This document shows, piece by piece, positions 5,623-6,901 of a stretch of DNA of 6,901 nucleotides. Origin of the DNA: a bacterium (GTDB lineage: Bacteria > Patescibacteriota > Gracilibacteria > UM-FILTER-43-11); contig JAUHXI010000074.1 in assembly GCA_030426875.1 (NCBI GenBank), positions 1 through 6,901 on the forward strand. Reading direction: 5' to 3'. Below the pieces are notes generated by a model. The model ran no database searches, was not told the origin of the DNA, and saw nothing but the letters and a program-made list of their open reading frames with translations. Both the position numbers and the translations under genes were made by a program. Each line of letters begins with the position of its first letter. Within the stretch, counting starts at the first letter, position 1.

Positions 5623-5856
5623 TTATTTACTTTTTTTAGCCATGATGATTGCTAAGGTGATTGTTGCTACTAGGAATCCGAGTGCTAGTATAGCAAATAA
5701 TTCTTGATCTTGCTGATGATAGACAATGGCTTCCACCTCGTCAAAAAAACGACCTTCATTGTTATAGGGGAGTGTGCTGCGTCGAAAGTAGAGCCAACTG
5801 AATAGTAGCGTTAAAGTGGTGGAAATTCCGAGGATGAATTTGTTTATTTTAGTCAA
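5623..5856 (-). CDS. Small two-helix membrane protein, TTG start, unknown function
   Basis: This 77-residue protein has a helix at about 6-24, a polar loop of about 27 residues (FRRSTLPYNNEGRFFDEV and on), a second helix at about 52-71 and a KKSK tail. The start is TTG (5856-5854): no ATG or GTG precedes it after the in-frame TAG upstream, and the only internal Met is near the C-terminus. The basic residues near the N-terminus and the KKSK tail suggest both ends are cytoplasmic, with the loop outside. I recognise no family. It precedes the ABC permease gene by 56 bases on the same strand, so it could be an accessory subunit of that transporter; this is positional inference only. The hydrophobic pattern and reading-frame length support a real gene. 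Confidence 0.6.
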   Translation of the reverse strand: MTKINKFILGISTTLTLLFSWLYFRRSTLPYNNEGRFFDEVEAIVYHQQDQELFAILALGFLVATITLAIIMAKKSK

Positions 5857-5892
5857 AATTGAAGGTTTAAGGTTTAGATTTTTTCCCTAGGA

Positions 5893-5920
5893 GTAGAGAC
5901 GTGATTAATCGCGTCTCTAC
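5893..5920. repeat. Near-perfect 28-base palindrome, copy 3 (GTAGAGACG arms)
   Basis: The arms GTAGAGACG (5893-5901) and CGTCTCTAC (5912-5920) are perfect complements around a centre of T, GATTAATC (itself a palindrome, 5903-5910) and G. Only the T/G pair breaks symmetry. The outer arm is shared with copy 1, but the centre differs (GATTAATC instead of an AAGATTT-like core), suggesting a second subtype. The right arm carries the TAG stop codon (5919-5917) of the metallophosphoesterase gene. No T-run follows on either strand, so it is not a standard intrinsic terminator, although the hairpin could protect mRNA ends. Confidence 0.85.
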
Positions 5921-6801
5921 TTAAATTCCAAAATCTCAATCACAGGAGGGATACCTAGCCGCATAGGAAGTCCGACTTCTCCTACACCTGAGGTGACAAA
6001 AACAGGTCCGGTGGGGGTGGAGTGGAGGCCTTGATTGAAGTCACCAATGCAAGGTATGGTTTTTTTGTAGAGCCAAGGAATGCGAATTTGGCCGCCGTGG
6101 GTGTGACCGGCTAGGGTGATGTCAGGGATTGAATTGCGGTAATTTAAGGTGGTGTCCGGATTGTGAGTCAAAACAATCAGTTGATCCGATGTTTCAAAAT
6201 CATTGATCAACTCAATGTCATCTTCATTCGCCCAATTATCACCCAATCCCAGTATCTTTATTTGGGTTCCGGGAATAGCAGCTGATTCATTGTGGAGGAA
6301 GATTACCCCAGCCTTTTCTAGTGCAAGCTCCAGCTCCTCCTGAAGTGGGGGGCCAGGTTGTTCGCTGTCATGATTCCCCAAAACAGCATAGCTTGGAATA
6401 TTTAAATCTGCCAAAGGTGCAAAGAGTTCATCTAAATCTTGATGGGGATAGTAGGTGAAGTCACCAGGGATTAAAAGGGCTTGAAGGCCTTCTTGTTCAT
6501 TGATTTTTTTGACCACTCGGGCTAAAAACGCCTCATCCTTATAAGCTCCCAAATGGATGTCGGAGATCACGGCGATGCGACCGTCAAACCCTACTTCTAT
6601 CTGAGTGGTTTGAACGGTGATGAGTTGGCGTTCAATAAACCTGGCGTAGATAAACAGAAGAGATAGCAAGTAAAAAATGATCAATCCAGTCAGATAAAGC
6701 TTCTTTTTTAACCACGTTCCCCAGAATTTTATGTTCAAATAAATCAATAGGGCTAAGAAGGGGAAGGCGAGGTAGGAGCCGTAAAGGATGAGGGAGTGCA
6801 T
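5917..6801 (-). CDS. Membrane-anchored metallophosphoesterase (calcineurin-like, YkuE/LpxG-like)
   Basis: This 294-residue protein has two N-terminal hydrophobic helices (about 3-24 and 35-55) followed by a calcineurin-type phosphoesterase domain. The metal-ligand motifs are complete and in order: D81-x-H83 (SDIHLG), GD at 113-114, GNHD at 142-145, His213 (THNPD) and GHTHGGQ at 232-238. The enzyme should bind two metal ions and hydrolyse a phosphomonoester, diester or pyrophosphate. Membrane-linked relatives include Bacillus YkuE and the lipid A pathway enzyme LpxG, so a lipid-linked substrate is plausible but unproven. Length and motifs are normal. With two helices and basic residues between them (KKK, 32-34), the catalytic domain would be on the same side as the N-terminus, but topology is uncertain. 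The stop codon is supplied by the palindrome at 5893-5920. The next gene begins about 60 bases downstream. Confidence 0.93.
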   Translation of the reverse strand: MHSLILYGSYLAFPFLALLIYLNIKFWGTWLKKKLYLTGLIIFYLLSLLFIYARFIERQLITVQTTQIEVGFDGRIAVISDIHLGAYKDEAFLARVVKKINEQEGLQALLIPGDFTYYPHQDLDELFAPLADLNIPSYAVLGNHDSEQPGPPLQEELELALEKAGVIFLHNESAAIPGTQIKILGLGDNWANEDDIELINDFETSDQLIVLTHNPDTTLNYRNSIPDITLAGHTHGGQIRIPWLYKKTIPCIGDFNQGLHSTPTGPVFVTSGVGEVGLPMRLGIPPVIEILEFK

Positions 6802-6901
6802 GTCTTTGTATTATTTTTTTAAACTTACCGAAATTTTTACCCTTCTTCAAGGGGCCTGATTTCTTTTGGCTTCTCCTTAAAAAAACGTTATCGTTGGATT
6901 G
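6802..6901. other. Right-edge region upstream of the metallophosphoesterase
   Basis: These 100 bases hold the leader of the metallophosphoesterase gene. On the minus strand a TTG (in CCTTGAAG) lies 20 bases before TAAGTTTA, a partial match to the Bacteroidota promoter pattern TTTG/TAnnTTTG; this is weak. A small hairpin, CCCTT (6840-6844) with AAGGG (6849-6853), has no T-run after it. One minus-strand frame is closed by TAA at 6879-6877 and could be the end of an upstream gene, but too little is present to tell. No gene can be supported. Confidence 0.2.

Noticed and set aside
3255..5920. CRISPR array
   Set aside because: The three palindromes are irregularly spaced by hundreds to thousands of bases, differ in sequence and have genes, not spacers, between them. 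No cas gene is present.
5893..5920. Intrinsic terminator after the metallophosphoesterase gene
   Set aside because: The hairpin is strong, but no T-run follows on either strand, so the rho-independent pattern is incomplete.
6632..6850. Minus-strand ORF of 72 codons overlapping the metallophosphoesterase start
   Set aside because: It is out of frame with the strongly supported metallophosphoesterase and has a Leu/Pro/His/Lys-rich product without features. The frame is open to the right edge, so the tail of an upstream gene cannot be fully excluded, but nothing supports it.
6840..6853. CCCTT/AAGGG hairpin as a terminator of an upstream gene
   Set aside because: The stem is only 5 bases long, no T-run follows, and no upstream gene end can be assigned.
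1..6901. Novel defence system or mobile island
   Set aside because: The CPBP protease, ABC exporter and small membrane proteins could invite such a reading, but no nuclease, toxin, phage, integrase or transposase gene is present, and the genes are each typical of ordinary chromosome.

Overview
Likely organism. The window is AT-rich, densely coded and uses TAA, TAG and TGA as ordinary stops. None of the start codons I checked has a convincing Shine-Dalgarno sequence; most have A/T-rich leaders. That, two STM3941-family-like membrane proteins and short palindromic repeats with GTAGAGACG arms make a member of Bacteroidota my first guess. This is inference without any marker gene. Other lineages with few Shine-Dalgarno sites cannot be excluded.

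Layout. All genes but one lie on the minus strand. Read in the direction of transcription, from the right edge, they are: a membrane-anchored metallophosphoesterase (6801-5917); a 77-residue two-helix membrane protein with a TTG start (5856-5623); an ABC-2 type permease broken by an apparent one-base deletion into two ORFs (5566-5300 and 5300-4761); its ATPase, joined to the permease by an ATGA stop/start overlap (4764-3874); a short single-domain asparaginase-like protein (3773-3285); a 112-residue membrane protein (3192-2854); and a CPBP-family intramembrane protease (2835-2128). The only plus-strand gene (1614-2138) encodes a membrane-anchored protein of unknown function and converges on the CPBP gene with an 11-base overlap of 3' ends. 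Left of a divergent intergenic region (1435-1613) is a tight minus-strand group: an STM3941-like protein (1434-895), a short-chain dehydrogenase (884-105) and the N-terminus of a second STM3941-like protein running off the left edge (88-2).

How the genes relate. The clearest functional unit is the ABC exporter (permease plus ATPase), perhaps with the small membrane protein upstream; the permease is disrupted as sequenced. The STM3941-like/dehydrogenase/STM3941-like group has gaps of 10 and 16 bases and is probably one transcript. The 112-residue membrane protein and the CPBP protease are 18 bases apart and are probably co-transcribed. The minus-strand groups are separated by small palindromes at 3255-3278, 3793-3877, 5591-5611 and 5893-5920. 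Two of these supply or overlap the stop codon of the preceding gene.

Novelty. I see no CRISPR array, transposase, phage gene, RNA gene or recognisable defence system. Most of the window is ordinary chromosome. The items most worth a second look are the permease frameshift and the palindromic repeats.
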